Notes: generated by a model from the sequence alone, not told the origin. A stretch of DNA of 64,000 bases from Sepioteuthis lessoniana (GCA_963585895.1 OY757907.1:109413486-109477485); one strand, 5' to 3'; counted from the first letter of the stretch, positions 54,869 to 64,000 are shown. A program made the numbers and translations.

Positions 54869-54988
54869 GGCTTTACAGTAAAGTCACACTGAAAGCATCA
54901 AGTCTTGTCAGGTCACCAAAGTTAAAAAGCAATAGATCTGTTCAGTTGCACTTTGGAGCAGGTTACGATTAATCTGGAAATTCTGTGC
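54869..54988 (+). pseudogene. 5S rRNA-derived sequence (pseudogene or 5S-derived SINE head)
   Basis: About 120 bp, the length of 5S rRNA. It follows the gene throughout: GTCACACTGAAAGCATCAAG (5S ..CCACGTTGAAAGCACC..), then GGTCACCAAAGTTAA (5S GATCACCGAAGTTAAGCAA, the A-box region). Next come TGCACTTTGGAGCAGGTTAC (5S GTACTTGGATGGGTGACC, the C box) and the 3' part CTGGAAATTCTGTGC. There are an extra AA near the A box and many substitutions, so it is not a functional 5S gene. It abuts family A on the left. Sequence to its right (to ~55,200) could be the rest of a 5S-derived SINE, but no second copy exists in the window to test this. Confidence 0.78.
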
Positions 54989-55525
54989 TTAACTAAGCAA
55001 ATCTTAGTAAATAACAACAGGCCAGGAATGAGATTTCAATTATCATCAGAATCCATTTGTTGTAATTTGGCTGTTGAGTTTTAAGGAACCGGAAGTATTA
55101 TAGCATTGTGTAAGGAAAATAGAATTACCGGTTCCACCATTGTTATTTGTGAATAAAAGGTGGTACAACTCGGTCAATGATTTGAGTCATGTTTCAAATT
55201 TATTACTGTTACCTTTTCAAGCTGCAAATTGTAACACCATTATTCATTATTTCTGATTTATGTGTCTCAGTGATTTTCCTTTAGATTTTGTCACATCTGT
55301 TTTCTGAGCTGATTTGGTGTCTGGCCTTACTTTCTTCAGGGGTTTTAATCCAGGGGTTGTTTTGGTACTTTTGACAGTGACAGATTGTTTATTTTGGTCT
55401 GATTCAAATGTTGAATACATTTTAAAGCTTCCCCTGGAGAAGACATTGTAAGAAAGCCATAACATTGTCCTCCAAGTAGACCAGAATCTGTCACTAATTT
55501 GGCACCAATAACCGTGCCATATTTA

Positions 55526-56402
55526 CAGGGTGGAACAATAAAATTGTTGCCCTAGAAAAGATGACATGATTCCATTTCCGTTTAATGAAAACCATTTTTT
55601 TTTGTTGGAGACCATCTACTAGTTGGCCAGTTGTGTATAAATCCCAAGAGCAATAGGAGCCTTCTATCACGTCTGAAAGTGACACAGTGTTCAACGAGCG
55701 AGATCGGAGATGCGCCGTTGTACAACTCATGCTCTCTACCAATCCAAGTTATGACCACAGGACCATTGCCAGCACCCTCAAAATGCAAATCTGGATGGTT
55801 CAACGCTTGAGGGCACAGCTCAATGCATCAGACAACCCTTTGGAGGTGGCTGAGCAAAATGACACCGCCAGGAAGACCTGGACCAAGGAGTTCATCGAAA
55901 AGGTCCAGGCAATCATTGATGAAACTCCCCAGCGGCCTATTTGGCAGATTGCCAGAGATTTAGGCGTCTCACACACAACTGTGAAAGCATGTGTGAAGGA
56001 GGACTTGAAGTGTAGGTTCTACAGGTGCCAGACAAGCCAGATCTTGACTGAGAAGACAAGTCCATCAGGCCCCCTACTCCCCCGACCTGAACCCACTGGA
56101 CTACTTCATTTGGTCATATGTCAAGAACATCACCAACATGACCTCCCACAACACCAAAGCCAGCTGATCGCTGCCATCCATCAAGTATTTGCTGAGCTCC
56201 CGCCGGCACTTGTGGAAAAGGCATGCTCCCAGTTCCGGATCCGTAACGAGGTAGTGATTGAGGCTGAAGGTGGCTACATTGAATAGATGTCAGCTCTACT
56301 ACATAATCAAGTTACCTGAATTGATTTTTTCAATAAAAGTTTTAAAATAAAGCTGTAGTGTTGTTTTCTTTAGGACGATAATTTTATCGTTTCACCCAGT
56401 CG
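55526..56402 (+). mobile_element. Tc1/mariner (IS630-type) transposon, internally deleted, inserted in the SAFB-like RRM
   Basis: TIRs of ~30 bp: GGGTGGAACAATAAAATTGT at the left and the inverted counterpart (acgataattttatcgtttca then ccc) at the right, 55,526-55,556 and 56,371-56,402. A TA lies at each edge (55,524-55,525 and 56,403-56,404). At ~877 bp it is short for a complete element because the catalytic middle is missing. Confidence 0.9.
55687..56286 (+). pseudogene. Internally deleted Tc1/mariner-type transposase, 199 codons
   Basis: An open frame of 199 codons. The N-terminus (RRCAVVQLMLSTNPSYDHRT) and TARKTWTKEFIEKVQAIIDE with QIARDLGVSHTTVKACVKED are the two helix-turn-helix modules of this transposase group. 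After ILTEKT the catalytic DD segment is absent. The following ~40 codons are read in a shifted frame: the alternative frame gives PDLNPLDYFIWSYVKNITNM, the usual catalytic PDLNPLDYFVW block. The original frame returns at LIAAIHQVFAELPPALVEKA to the stop. So two compensating shifts plus a large deletion keep an open frame without activity. It may persist as a DNA-binding fragment, though nothing indicates expression. Confidence 0.88.
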
Positions 56403-56573
56403 TAAAAATTCCTTTCAAATGAGTTGCTTTTGTGCTGCTACTCAAACCACTTTGGAATATAAAAACAACTTGTGAGTTTCAATTTAAAAAATACAACAAA
56501 AATTCAATGACAAGAACTTGCACTAAATTAAATATATGATTTTTTACCTGTGCTCATATTCAGTTTTTTTTTC

Positions 56574-56790
56574 TCATCTAGCCTTCTTAATTATCAGTTC
56601 CCATATTGTATTCAACTCCATACTTGGTCTACTCAGCCAGTCATTGTAGTCCAACATATATCCTGATTCCTTAAGGTGTCTAATTCTCCAATGTTCAGCC
56701 CTAATAATTATTTCAACTTTATCCCATAAGGGCTGATGATTTTCCTCCATACCCGACTTTTCAATCACACCTCGTATTACTGCCTTCCGA
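56574..56790 (-). mobile_element. Penelope-like element, C-terminal fragment
   Basis: The minus strand encodes EENHQPLWDKVEIIIRAEHW, RIRHLKESGYMLDY and PSMELNTIWELIIKKAR before a stop. The pattern (NH..WD..I..REQ-W..R..KE..SIY-W..L) is typical of the region after the GIY-YIG endonuclease at the end of Penelope-like retroelements. Only ~65 codons remain, with upstream parts lost. An old relic. Confidence 0.6.
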
Positions 56791-56885
56791 TATTAGCTGG
56801 TTATGGCTAATGGAATCAGAACAGGTGACCCCCATGGTTTCAATAAAGGTCGTAGTTTGAAGTTTCATGAAGGTTTCTGAGTTCG

Positions 56886-56990
56886 ACAAACACCTGAAGA
56901 AGGCCAGATGACATATCGGCCGAAATGTTGTGGAAATAACAGTAAAAATGAAGATAATAGTCCGAAAACCCTTAATGATAAAAATCCATG
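56886..56990 (+). repeat. SINE F 3' fragment
   Basis: cacctgaagaaggccagatg, acatatcggccgaaatgttg, tggaaataacagtaaaaatg and aatagtccgaaaacccttaa match the 3' half of the F copy at 19,030-19,319. Confidence 0.85.
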
Positions 56991-56992
56991 TG

Positions 56993-57375
56993 CATTGCTA
57001 TTCACTAGATTTGCCTCCATGGTTTGTTGTATGGTCTCATAATCCATGGTTTTAGGCCAACCTGACCTTACCAGATTGTTGAGGTTCTTGCAACCCAAGC
57101 AAAATTTTCTTGAATCATCTGGTTACTGTTCTGCGATCAACTGCAACTTTGCCTTTCACCCAACAAATGTTTTTGGTTGTTTTCATGGCATTAAGGGCGA
57201 ATTCAAACTAAATGCTATGCTTATCAGTGCAGCTTTCAGTTTCCACATGGTGTAAAACAATGCTTATATTTGCACAGCAACTACCCCTGTACTACCAACC
57301 ATTGCAGGTGTCTCTCACAGTTCGGACTGCTTCAGCAATCTAATGCATTCCAAAATATTGCGAAATTTTCTACTA
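56993..57375 (-). mobile_element. Mariner transposase N-terminal fragment
   Basis: The minus strand reads NAMKTTKNICWVKGKVAVDR, RTVTRWFKK.., and in the next frame GCKNLNNLVRSGWPKTMDYE, TIQQTMEANLVNSNA. This is the mariner helix-turn-helix followed by the GRPKTVD linker. The TIR-like end ccaaaatattgcgaaatttt lies at 57,350-57,369. Truncated at 56,993 by the F fragment. Confidence 0.82.
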
Positions 57376-57383
57376 ATTGTTGT

Positions 57384-57490
57384 ATTAAAAGCTTTAAAAA
57401 CACCAATATATTATTAAAAGCTTTAAAAACACCAATATATTATTAAAAGCTTTAAAAACACCAATATATTATTAAAAGCTTTAAAAACAC
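57384..57490 (+). repeat. 29-bp tandem repeat, about 3.7 copies
   Basis: attaaaagctttaaaaacac followed by caatatatt, starting at 57,384, 57,413, 57,442 and 57,471, with identical units. It starts right beside the mariner end. Confidence 0.95.
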
Positions 57491-57499
57491 TTAACCCTT

Positions 57500-58915
57500 T
57501 AAAAGAGTTTTACAAGAAAATATGCAAAATATCACAAATAGTTTATCTGTTAAAAAGGAAAATATCTTTGAAAAATAAAATGATTAATGATAGCATCAAA
57601 TGTTTTAATTTATCAAGTGCAACTACTTAAAAAAAAATGGGCTGTGTTCTATAGAAAAGCAAAAGTACCTGGTAACCTTGTATTTTTTTCTCTTGGATGG
57701 TTTACTAGTCTTTGAGGGATACCATTTTATGAATTGACAGTTGGTGCCAACCAAAAGAAAGAGGTGAGATGAAGAACACATGGCTTCTCCAAAGATTTTG
57801 AATAAACGTGACTTGGTTGAGATTGTGTGACTGTCCATGCTTATTCTTTCTTCCTTTCTCTTGTCATTTGAACAGACTTCATTTTTTTTTTCTAGCTCTT
57901 CATCTTTTCTTTTTTGAGTGGCAGCATTTGTTACTTTATATCAAGCAGTGATCAAACTGAACTGAAATAATGCAGTGTGACTCCAGCCTGGCCTGTGAGT
58001 GTCAGATCCTGTTCAGACAAGTCCATTGCCAGAAAACAGAAGAAATCAAAATCTTCATGTGCCAATGCTCTTCGATAAATCAGAGCTTAAATTACAGGAG
58101 GAATTTTTTTATCAATTATATTTTTCTTGCTTGTTTTATTTATTGAAAAAAAAAAATTATTCTTTCAAGTTTAAATAAACTTTTTTTGACAGTTGAATTG
58201 ATACTTTTATATTTAATATGGTTGACAAAATCCAGATTTTTGATTTTAAAAAAAAAAAAGGAAAAATGGGAAAGTTAGATTTAAAGAAATAAACATAATT
58301 ATTAAAACAAAATACTGAAATAGATTTTTGTCATGATTGTATAAAAATTAATATTGAAGAGGAAATTTTCTGTTGTCACTTATTTTAAAGAAATATTCAT
58401 GTTTTTGTTTGTGGTTATTGCTCATTAGACAATTCCATCTTTTGAGTCTAAAAATTTAATTGCATTTCCTTTTGGAAAGCATTAATTTTTGCAATTATCA
58501 GACTTCTCTAAAGTCAGTGCTGATTTCTTTGAATTCTTCCTAACAGGGTTAATGCATACTAACCCTGAAACCCCTAACCAGAGGGAAACCTGTCTGGGAG
58601 CCCAAAAATAGCAAGTTTCAGCTTTGCTTTGTGCAAGTTTAGATATTAACTGTGTCCAGTTGTCCTGGGGGGAAAATAGAATATTAATAGGGTACAACCC
58701 TTTCAGAGAGCAGATATTTTAAAGAAGGAGACAAATTATAAACAACTGCTAAAGGATGAAAAATTTTTTAGAATTTTGGGGTCATTTTTTTCTTTCTTTT
58801 TTTTTTTTTTTGATATGTCCAGATCCATGAAAAAATACTTTTATAATCCTTGTGCCAAGACAGCTGTCAGCCTTGCTTTTTGATTTGAAAATAATTAGTG
58901 TTTAGATAAATTGTA
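57500..58915. other. No recognisable gene
   Basis: A 71-codon minus frame at 57,623-57,838 (MDSHTISTKSRLFKIF..) has mixed composition but no motif I recognise. The rest is AT-rich with poly-A/T runs. Confidence 0.45.
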
Positions 58916-58917
58916 TT

Positions 58918-59252
58918 TACTGTATATGACAACATATAAGGAGCACTTTTTTTTTTACTAAAATATATTTTGAATTCCTTTGCATCTTATATGCCATATG
59001 TAGGTTTAAAATTTGCGATAATCTGCCAAAATTAGCTACCTGGCAACTCCTGTTAGCTTATAATTTAGAGTAACTTTCATATACCCATGGTCATTATTTC
59101 AAAGGCTATTATACTGTTAAAAGTGTTATCATTGATAATATTCATGATATTAATTTCATCATGTTGAATATTGGTACTTTGTTCCGCTAAAACTTTTTCT
59201 TGATTTGCCCTGCTGAAATTGAGGTGTGCCTTACATGCCATCAAATACGGTA
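58918..59252. mobile_element. MITE-like element with ~29-bp terminal inverted repeats
   Basis: Left TACTGTATATGACAACATAT then aaggagcac. The right end, inverted, reads TACCGTATTTGATGGCATGT then aaggcacac. About 335 bp, no coding sequence. The superfamily is not assigned. Confidence 0.72.
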
Positions 59253-59254
59253 TT

Positions 59255-59535
59255 TGTAATTTTTATTGTTGAATTGTCCATGTATAGAGAATGGTAGGTC
59301 CCATCATTGTACATCATGAGGTTGTAATAAAATTTGTATTTTATACGAATACCATTTGATGAAACTTGATACGAAGAGAGGTGGGTGCATTGAGACCCTG
59401 TCACTGGCTCTGCTTGGGAATAAGGTAACATTAAAAAGCCTTAACGATTAATCAGTTGGGCAGAACTCAAGAGTCAAGTAACCCTTCTCTTATTACCTAT
59501 AACCACGGAGGCTGCATTGAATTAACATACTACCT
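59255..59535. other. No recognisable feature
   Basis: The 66-codon minus frame at 59,231-59,431 overlaps the MITE end and has no motif. Confidence 0.4.
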
Positions 59536-59539
59536 CTTT

Positions 59540-60370
59540 ACTCTGTCAGTGGGGCTCAGAATACACTGGCTGTATCCCCTGCACTGGGGTGAGACCCTCC
59601 CTCTAAAAAATGAGGTTTACTTACTATGACACTAAGCTGCATTTGATGGTGAGGCTCCATTTTTACAAACCTGAGGAGTGTGATTTACTCTTCATTGCTT
59701 TTACTCCCAATTCCACTCTAGGGTCAGGGGTTAGTCTTTATGACATAGTGGCTAATGTCATCATCATCATCATCATCATATCGTGCTGGCAGCACGGATA
59801 TCCCTGACCCTCTGTCGCCACTCCTCCCTATCGTTCATCGCCCTAGGTAGGTCTTCAGGACAACATCCTGTATCCTCACATAGCTGCTGAATGTACATTC
59901 GAGCTGGTCGTCCTGCTTTTGCGCGGCCATGTGTGGGGATCCATAAGAGTACATCTCTTATGAGTTCATCTCTGCTTCTCCAGCAGTGTCCTGCATGTCT
60001 GGTTCGTCTAACTTGAATAGTTTTCGTGATAGGGGGCAGGTGGCCGTACAGTTGGTGTCTTGTGGGGTGTTGCTGCCAGGACTTCTTAGTTATGATTTAA
60101 ATAGTACGATGAACGTTCCTCTACATGAAACCAGCCAAAACAGACAGGTTCACTCTGACTGTGAGTGGTAGTACTTGTTAGGGTCCCATCTTTAAGTCAA
60201 ATAGATCTGTTTGCAAAGTATTCTTAGTCGATAGGAATGAGTGCAAAAAACAACAGCACAAAAAAATATAAATATGAATTTACAATGAACATGATTCTCT
60301 AACCTTTAAGCATAACATAATACTTGACAGATGGATGTGCCATTAAAATCAATACATTGATCTATGAATC
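59540..60370 (+). repeat. Family A repeat split by a LINE L 3' end
   Basis: gtggggctcagaatacactg and gcatttgatggtgaggctcc precede the LINE. aggttcactctgactgtgag, ggtagtacttgttagggtcc and tctttaagtcaaatagatc follow it. Confidence 0.82.
59757..60090 (-). mobile_element. LINE L 3' end inserted in family A, (CAT)n tail
   Basis: (TCA)n at 59,759-59,780, then reverse of the L C-terminus (ggcagcacggatatccctga) to tgttgctgccaggacttctt. 5'-truncated. Confidence 0.9.
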
Positions 60371-60402
60371 AATTACACTACCTCTGTCCCATAATAGTTT
60401 TG

Positions 60403-60457
60403 GTTTCATTGTTTAATGACATATCAACCTTCATGGGTTATCTAGTGCTAAAGCTTG
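60403..60457 (-). repeat. SINE E hairpin tail fragment
   Basis: tttggtttcattgtttaatg, acatatcaaccttcatgggt and tatctagtgctaaagc, directly before a family A head. Confidence 0.82.
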
Positions 60458-61085
60458 CCCAGTCAGCTGGAGCTGTAGAATATGCTGACTGCACCTCTGC
60501 AGACGGATAAGACCCCCACCCAACGAGTGTCCTGGATATGACACTAAACAATCAGATGGTGAGGTTCCGGTGATGCTGGGGCTTTGGGGAATGTGGATCA
60601 CCCCTTCATTGCCATTGCTCCCATGTCCACTCTGGTAGCACCTGATAGGGCCCTATCTATGGGTTAAATAAAACTAACTGTTTACTTATGCTAAACTGAA
60701 TTGTTTGAAATAGAACTGTTTGACTGAACTGAATAGCATGAAATAGAAATCTTTTTCACAATTAAACTGTGTACTTAGGCTAAACTGAGTTGTTTGAAAT
60801 GGAACTGTTTTTGACATTGAAAATTTACTTACATTAAACTGAATCATTTAATATAGAACTGTTTTGACATTTAACAGTGTGTTAACAAAATCTGTACTTA
60901 TACTAAGCTGAATTAGCTGAATGAGAACTGTTTGAATAAACCAAATAGCTCAAAATGTTTTTGACAATCAAACGGTGTACTCATGCTGAACTGAATTGTT
61001 TGAAATAGAACTAACTTTTTGCATAAAATTGGATTTGGCGTTAAATAACCTACAAAGGTTGTTATGCCATAAAACCCAAACAACC
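60458..61085 (+). repeat. Family A repeat, full length
   Basis: tgcccagtcagctggagctg, ctgcagacggataagacccc, modules with ttatgctaaactgaatt, and a hairpin tail (ggcgttaaataacctac, ggttgttatgccataaaacc). Closest in layout to the 35,206 copy. Confidence 0.92.
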
Positions 61086-61089
61086 AACC

Positions 61090-61190
61090 TACTGATGCTA
61101 AAGCCATCCATGGTGAAGGACAGGAGTGATATTAATGCATAGTAAGAGGGGAAAAAAAGAAGTTCATAATTTTCCCTCGGATATTCAAAT
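61090..61190 (-). repeat. SINE E body fragment
   Basis: gatgctaaagccatccatgg, aaggacaggagtgatattaa and ttttccctcggatattc. Confidence 0.55.
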
Positions 61191-61369
61191 ACCATAGTCC
61201 AATAAGTTAGCTTCTACACAATGTTTTATGCTTGGAATGTTGGAATAATATCCTTTTGCTACATCATTAAATTTTATTAATTTTTAACTACTTGAATGGC
61301 ATGACACAACACTTTGTTTTTTAGTTGTTGATAAAAATACAGGATTAATTATCAGTCCTTGGAAAATTC

Positions 61370-61530
61370 AAAAAAGAGACACGGGTAAACTGGAAGTCTG
61401 GAGAAGGATTGGGGCTATCCTGACCACAACACTTTTGTGATCAGTTAGAATACTGAGAAGAGTTCTAAAGAGCTGAAGAGACTTATTGCCATTCAGACTT
61501 GAGTGAAAGCCGTCAGTTAATACAGGTGTG
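61370..61530 (+). repeat. Family K dispersed repeat
   Basis: aaaagagacacgggtaaact, ggagaaggattggggctatc and agaatactgagaagagttct match the segments at 11,618-12,000 and 62,035-62,190. Confidence 0.6.
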
Positions 61531-62030
61531 AAAACTAATTTGGCCATGCTGACAAATGATTTATGTATAAAGCAGAATTTCTCGTGGAGAAAGAGATGCA
61601 TACAAACGGACCCCCCCCCCATCACAGGCAGAAGAGCAGACCTCGTGTTAATTGACAACAAGAAAATAATTTGTCATTGAGTGAATTTTACCTTTCCAAC
61701 ATGCCATGAAGTAAAAATGAAAGCAAGCAAAAGTAGAGACAAATACCAGGATCTTGCTGGAGAGCTGAAAAACTGCATGTTGTATCATAGTAAGGAAGAG
61801 ATACACAGTGAAATAGAGTGAACTATTTATTTACTGAAGTGATACAGTCCAACAAATATAAGTCTCGTGCTATTTGTGTTGCATCCAAAGTTGGTCTTAC
61901 TACTGAGAGATCTTTCAGTACTGACTGTGCTTAAGAAACATGAAGTCTTTTATTCCTCTGAGATACAGGAAGTCATGGGCTACAAGCCACTATACAACAC
62001 TGCAAAACATGATGGTTAATAACAATTATA
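61531..62030. other. No recognisable feature
   Basis: Includes a poly-C run at 61,611-61,620. The 97-codon minus frame at 61,368-61,661 spans family K and is not recognisable. Confidence 0.45.
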
Positions 62031-62034
62031 GTCA

Positions 62035-62190
62035 GGAGAGATGGAATAATCTCCAAAGGCCTGAAAAAGAGATAGGGTGAATAGGAGACAATCCAGACCA
62101 CAGCACTGTTTGAATTGACTAGAATACATAAGGTAATCCTGGAGACTTAAGGCATCCTACTACCACTATTAAAAGTGGTGTGAAAAACTT
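62035..62190 (+). repeat. Family K dispersed repeat
   Basis: aaaggcctgaaaaagagata, gagacaatccagaccacagc and actagaatacataaggtaat. Confidence 0.6.
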
Positions 62191-62611
62191 GAAAGGAGTC
62201 AAATAAAACTTGCATTATACACTTTTACTCAAACCCCCAATTTTGACTTCATCCTTAATGTCCAGCTTATTTTAGAAATTGTGTATTAGAAGCAAAGATT
62301 AAACATACAAAAATTAGATTATCATCATTGACAGTATGGATTATCTTGATTCTCTCAGTCATCTGTTCTGAAAAAATTTTATATTTGTTTAATGAAACAA
62401 AAAAAATTAGAAAACTATAAACATTCTATTTCAGAACTGTGTGATGTACTTCGTATTCAAAATTTATTTAAGAAACTTAATGCATTTCATTAAGAAAAAA
62501 GAAAAATCACATCAATTTATCTATTGGTAGATTCTCTCTATAGCATCCTATGTCCACACAAAGTTAATGAATATAGGTTTTTGCTGATCAGCCATCACTC
62601 TTGATAGGTTC

Positions 62612-63055
62612 TTTCTAAAGCTGATGGTGAGGCTCCAGTAATGTTAGAGCTTTGGAGAATGCAGAGTACCCCTTAATTGCCATTGCTCCCAGGTCCGCTC
62701 TGGCCCGGAATGGTAGCACTTGACAGGGTCCTATCTATGGGTCGAATAGAACCATTTGACATTTAAACTGAGTGTAGACAAATGACTGAGGCTAAATTGA
62801 AGAGTTAGAAATAGAACTTTTTGGTCATTTAATAGTGTGTAAACAAATGGCTGATATTTATTTTAATTGTTAGTGATAAAAACAATACTTGGAACAATTT
62901 AACTATATGCAAAAGTATGAGCTTAGGCTCATTTAAAACCTTTATCAACAAAATGAGTTTACTAATCATATATACTTAATATATGTGTATAAAGAGCATT
63001 TGGCATTAAATAACCTGCAGTGGTTGATATGCCATAAAACTCAACCAATCCAAAT
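62612..63055 (+). repeat. Family A repeat, 5'-truncated, joined to a tail array
   Basis: agctgatggtgaggctccag, cattgctcccaggtccgctc and tctatgggtcgaatagaac, then modules and the hairpin tail at 62,997, which becomes the first unit of the array. Confidence 0.9.
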
Positions 63056-63405
63056 CATATATATATGATATATATATATAAAGAGGATTTGGCATTAGAT
63101 AACCTACAATGGTTGATATGCCATAAAACCCAACCAAACCTAATCATATATATTTAATATATACATATGTATAAAGAGGATTCGGCATTAAATAACCTAC
63201 AATGGTTGATGTGCCATAAAACACAACCAAACCAAATCATATAATCTATATGTATAAAGAAGTTTTGGCATTAAATAACCTACAATGGTTGATGTGCCAT
63301 AAAACCCAAACAAACCAAATCATATATATAATGTATATGTATAAAGAAGTTTTGGCATTAAATAACCTACAATGGTTGATATGCCATAAAACCCAACCAA
63401 ACTTG
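62997..63405 (+). repeat. Tandem array of the family A hairpin tail, about 5 copies
   Basis: Tail units start near 62,997, 63,085, 63,178, 63,260 and 63,348 (steps of 82-93 bp). Linkers vary in TA length. The array extends a normal A copy, showing how the isolated array at 1,503-2,000 probably arose. Confidence 0.93.
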
Positions 63406-64000
63406 CTAAAGATTACATCACATGTTCCATGTTTGATGGATAGTCAGTGTCCCTCTTCTCAGATTGCACAGTTTTATTATTTTTTGTTTTTTAATTCTGT
63501 TTAATTGCAAAGCTGAATATTTAATTGATTGCAAAGAAAACAAATTATTCCTAATCTTTGTCAAGATGTCCATTTTTAATATGATAATCAATATCAATTT
63601 TTAATATGATAATCAATATTAATTTTTGATGTGATTATTTTCAATCAATCATTTTCATTGTTGCATTTCTAATTCCTAAAATGTCAATTAAATTTAAGTT
63701 AATCTTGGACCACAAATGATTTGTTGGAAAAGCAGTTAGAATATGTTTTCCTTCTTTATTCAATCTGAAATGTATTAAAAGAAAAAATTGCCCTGTATAT
63801 ACAGTTACATGCATAAAGCTGTAGCCTAATGATAAAGAAAATGTTTATTTCATGCAACAAATATTTACTTTTCAATTGAAAATTATTCAGCAAAAATTTC
63901 AGATCCACCATTATGGTGAGATATCTTTTAAGAAATTTTTTTGTTCTGGGCTTATCTCTCTGGCATTGAATTGAATCATGGAAAAGCAATATGAACATAT
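63406..64000. other. No recognisable gene; short tandem repeat at 63,571-63,640
   Basis: tttttaatatgataatcaat with a short extension occurs twice in tandem (about 30-bp period), with a decayed third unit. The rest is featureless AT-rich DNA. Confidence 0.5.

Larger units (their letters stand above)
55247..56451 (-). pseudogene. SAFB/SLTM-like RNA-recognition motif, split by a mariner-type transposon
   Basis: The minus strand from 56,451 to 56,401 reads SGLSSSTKATHLKGIFT. After the transposon, from about 55,525, it reads KYGTVIGAKLVTDSG, then GQCYGFLTMSSPGEALKC and IQHLNQTKI. This is the RRM of scaffold attachment factor B proteins (human pattern: SGLSSTTRATDLKNLFSKYG, VVGAKVVTNA, CYGFVTMS, ATKCISHLHRTEL). 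Removing the transposon with one TA joins GIF to KYGTV in frame. A one-base shift near 55,385-55,392 moves the rest (SVTVKSTKTTPGLKPLKK, lysine-rich, stop at 55,247) into another frame. A possible 3' splice site (tttttatattccaaag) precedes the first codons. No poly(A) tail was seen, so a duplicated gene piece or an exon is as likely as a retrocopy. SAFB proteins bind RNA and scaffold DNA in the nucleus; this copy cannot. Confidence 0.8.

Noticed and set aside
56886-56990. Hammerhead-like core CUGAAGA..GGCC..GGCC-GAAA in the SINE F tail
   Set aside because: The core pattern CUGANGA..GAA is met, but no stem III and only ~3 bp of stem I can form, and the full F copy has lost G8. At most a decayed relative.
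57623-57838. 71-codon minus-strand frame as a possible exon
   Set aside because: No splice-site pair, no recognised motif and no link to the SAFB-like fragment.

Overview
This window looks like intergenic or intronic DNA from a large, AT-rich, repeat-dense animal genome. A cephalopod or other mollusc fits best. That is an inference from the very high density of several tRNA-derived SINE families, the many (TA)n microsatellites, degraded Tc1/mariner elements, an RTE-like LINE with an (ATG)n tail, a Copia relic and a Penelope-type fragment. No intact host protein-coding gene was found. The only clear host-gene homology is part of a SAFB/SLTM-like RNA-recognition motif on the minus strand (55,247-56,451), split by a mariner-type transposon.

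Repeat names used here. A: unclassified ~0.4-0.75 kb repeat ending in a hairpin tail (TGGCAT..AACC loop GGTT..ATGCCA, then aaaccaaacc). B: 288-bp tRNA-headed SINE. C: 105-128-bp tRNA-headed SINE. D: ~265-bp tRNA-headed SINE. E: ~237-bp tRNA-headed SINE carrying the same hairpin tail as A. F: 290-bp tRNA-headed SINE. L: RTE-like LINE with an (ATG/CAT)n tail.

Layout. 1-1,502: nearly complete Tc1-like transposon with IR/DR ends. 1,503-2,000: 84-bp tandem array of the A tail. 2-6.2 kb: C SINEs, a solo LTR with a nested C SINE, and an A copy split by a B SINE. 7.4-7.9 kb: 26-bp minisatellite. 8-20 kb: A, B, D, E and F copies, several nested with clean target-site duplications; a hammerhead-bearing element at 11.3 kb; a retroelement coding relic at 16.7-17.1 kb. 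21.1-23.25 kb: L LINE reverse-transcriptase relic with a ~0.5-kb insert. 23.7-24.95 kb: Copia fossil. 27-35 kb: SINEs, a hammerhead dimer (28.0-28.45 kb), LINE 3' ends, a mariner fragment and a 123-bp-arm palindrome with two more hammerhead-like motifs. 35-48 kb: A copies, LINE 3' ends, mariner derivatives, a MITE-like foldback and a third hammerhead-like family (40.1 kb). 48.5-53.8 kb: a mariner deletion derivative, SINEs and a second solo LTR. 54-57.5 kb: A copies, a 5S-rRNA-derived sequence, the SAFB-like RRM with its mariner, a Penelope-type fragment, an F tail and a mariner fragment. 57.5-64 kb: a TIR-bearing MITE, L and A copies, and a second A-tail array.

The most interesting signal is a set of hammerhead self-cleaving ribozyme motifs. 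The best (11,272-11,315 minus) has the complete core, all three stems and a GUC cleavage triplet. The same motif occurs twice head-to-tail at 28,016-28,384, framing a predicted 325-nt unit that contains a tRNA-like domain with pol III box-like motifs. This is the layout expected of a retrozyme, a circular-RNA-producing nonautonomous retroelement. Two sequence-unrelated hammerhead-like families lie at 33.25-33.48 kb and 40.09-40.13 kb. A Penelope-type fragment, the class of element known to carry hammerheads and proposed to move retrozymes, is also present at 56.6 kb.
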